Assembly (NCBI RefSeq): GCF_003710105.1
Contig: NZ_CP033325.1
Span: 744,001 to 808,000 of the forward strand
Source of the DNA: Georgenia faecalis
Lineage (GTDB): Bacteria; Actinomycetota; Actinomycetes; Actinomycetales; Actinomycetaceae
Direction of reading: 5' to 3'
Length of the DNA: 64,000 nt
Position 1 is the first letter of the stretch. The number at the start of each line of letters is the position of its first letter. The notes beneath the pieces were generated by a model. The model saw nothing but the letters and a program-made list of their open reading frames with translations, had not been told where the DNA came from and ran no database searches. Position numbers and translations under genes: made by a program. This document shows, one piece after another, positions 63,161 to 64,000 of this stretch.

Positions 63161-64000
63161 GTGCGCACCCTGACCCTGGCCCAGGCCCGCCGCGTCGCCG
63201 TCGCCGCGCAGGGGCTGGACCGCGCGCGGCCGGAGCCGTGGAGCGCGACGTCCGCGCACGTGGCCCGGACCGTCCGGAGGCTCGGCCTCCTCCAGATTGA
63301 CTCGGTCAACGTCCTCGCGCGTGCGCACCAGCTGCCGTTGTTCTCGCGCCTGGGCCCGTACGACCCCACGCTGCTCGACCGGGCCGCGGGTCGTCCGCCC
63401 CGACGGGTCGTGGAGGCATGGGCGCACGAGGCGTGCTTCGTCCCCGTCGAGACCTACCGGCTCCTGCGGGTGGGGCGTCGCCGCGTCGGCCGCGTCCAGC
63501 TCGACGCCGAGCACCCCGGGCTCGTGGAGGAGGTGCGCGACGTCATCGCCCGGTCGGGACCCGTCACCACCCGGGAGGTCGAGCAGCTGCTCGACGACCG
63601 CTACGCCGTCCGTGGCGAGGGCTGGGGCTGGCGCTGGAGCGCGGTCAAGCGGGCCCTGGAGTACCTGTTCGCCGTCGGCGAGACCACCGCCGCCCACCGC
63701 ACGCCCCAGTTCGAGCGCGCCTACGACCTCACGTCCCGGGTGCTGCCGGCGACCGTCCGGGCGCTCGCGGTGCCGCCCGCGGCGGAGGCCACCCGCGAGC
63801 TCGTGCGCATCGCTGCCCGCGCCCACGGCGTGGCGAGCGTGCGCTGCCTCGCCGACTACTTCCGCCTGCCCCAGGCGCCCACGCGCGAGGCGGTCGCCGA
63901 GCTGGCCGCCGCCGGTGAGCTGGAGCCGGTGCGGGTGGCGGGCTGGGACCGTCCCGCCTGGCTCGCGGCGGGGGCCCGGATACCCCGCCGCACGCAGGCC
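63161..64000 (+). CDS. YcaQ-like winged-helix DNA glycosylase family protein, 3' end outside window
   Basis: An open frame of 280 codons from GTG 63161 to the window edge. It belongs to the HTH_42/YcaQ-AlkX family, whose characterised members are DNA glycosylases that unhook interstrand crosslinks. Family blocks seen are LGLLQIDSVNVLARAHQLPLF (beginning), VVEAWAHEACFVP and WGWRWSAVKRALEYLFAVGE. About 110 C-terminal residues should be missing, judging by the usual length of about 390. It follows the hpf terminator, so it probably has its own promoter in 63094-63160. The enzymatic role is inferred from family. Confidence 0.85.
   Translation, partial: MRTLTLAQARRVAVAAQGLDRARPEPWSATSAHVARTVRRLGLLQIDSVNVLARAHQLPLFSRLGPYDPTLLDRAAGRPPRRVVEAWAHEACFVPVETYRLLRVGRRRVGRVQLDAEHPGLVEEVRDVIARSGPVTTREVEQLLDDRYAVRGEGWGWRWSAVKRALEYLFAVGETTAAHRTPQFERAYDLTSRVLPATVRALAVPPAAEATRELVRIAARAHGVASVRCLADYFRLPQAPTREAVAELAAAGELEPVRVAGWDRPAWLAAGARIPRRTQA

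Overview
The window reads as chromosomal DNA of a very GC-rich, Gram-positive actinobacterium. Its strong C/G third-position bias, frequent GTG starts, a WhiB protein, the mtrA-mtrB-lpqB block, DUF3499 and DUF5719 genes and LPXTG surface proteins all point that way. Order Micrococcales (a Georgenia- or Cellulomonas-like organism) fits best, but the genus cannot be fixed from the sequence. No rRNA, tRNA, insertion sequence, prophage or CRISPR array was seen. Coding density is high and most neighbouring genes overlap by 1-8 bases.

Region 1 (1-25.7 kb) is a cell-surface polysaccharide locus. It starts with five glycosyltransferase genes, the first cut by the window edge. Next come a secreted, LPXTG-anchored family 43 glycosidase, a small P-loop kinase, and an operon of nucleotide-sugar dehydrogenase plus two family 2 glycosyltransferases. 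These are followed by a DUF6541 membrane protein, a small ORF with a large LuxR-type (LAL) regulator, and a polysaccharide pyruvyltransferase. The region ends with a compact operon: UDP-galactopyranose mutase (glf), ABC exporter (wzm-wzt), a family 4 glycosyltransferase, a GlfT1-like galactofuranosyltransferase, and manA. Together this suggests synthesis and export of a galactofuranose-containing, possibly pyruvylated glycan.

Region 2 (25.7-36 kb) holds a block conserved in actinobacteria: a TIGR03089 protein, whiB, a giant GT2/membrane protein, a DUF5719 protein, a metallopeptidase-like protein, DUF3499 and a Trm112-like protein. An acyltransferase-3/SGNH gene sits inside the block. The phosphomannomutase gene usually found between DUF3499 and Trm112 is absent, and manA lies upstream of the block instead of downstream.

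Region 3 (36-49.8 kb) is accessory. It contains a divergent hydrolase/WYL-regulator pair, a glycine-betaine-type ABC importer (proV-proW-proX), and three tandem paralogous NagZ-like family 3 glycosidases. Each glycosidase is secreted, LPSTG-anchored and followed by its own near-identical terminator hairpin. A small conserved gene follows.

Region 4 (49.9-64 kb) is the envelope/signalling core: RDD, SpoIIM-like, DUF58, MoxR ATPase, DUF4350, DUF4129 and GPDPase-type membrane protein genes, then mtrA-mtrB-lpqB, a ComF-type phosphoribosyltransferase, and hpf (ribosome hibernation). A possible 37-codon Trp-rich leader ORF precedes hpf, and a YcaQ-like winged-helix gene runs off the right edge.
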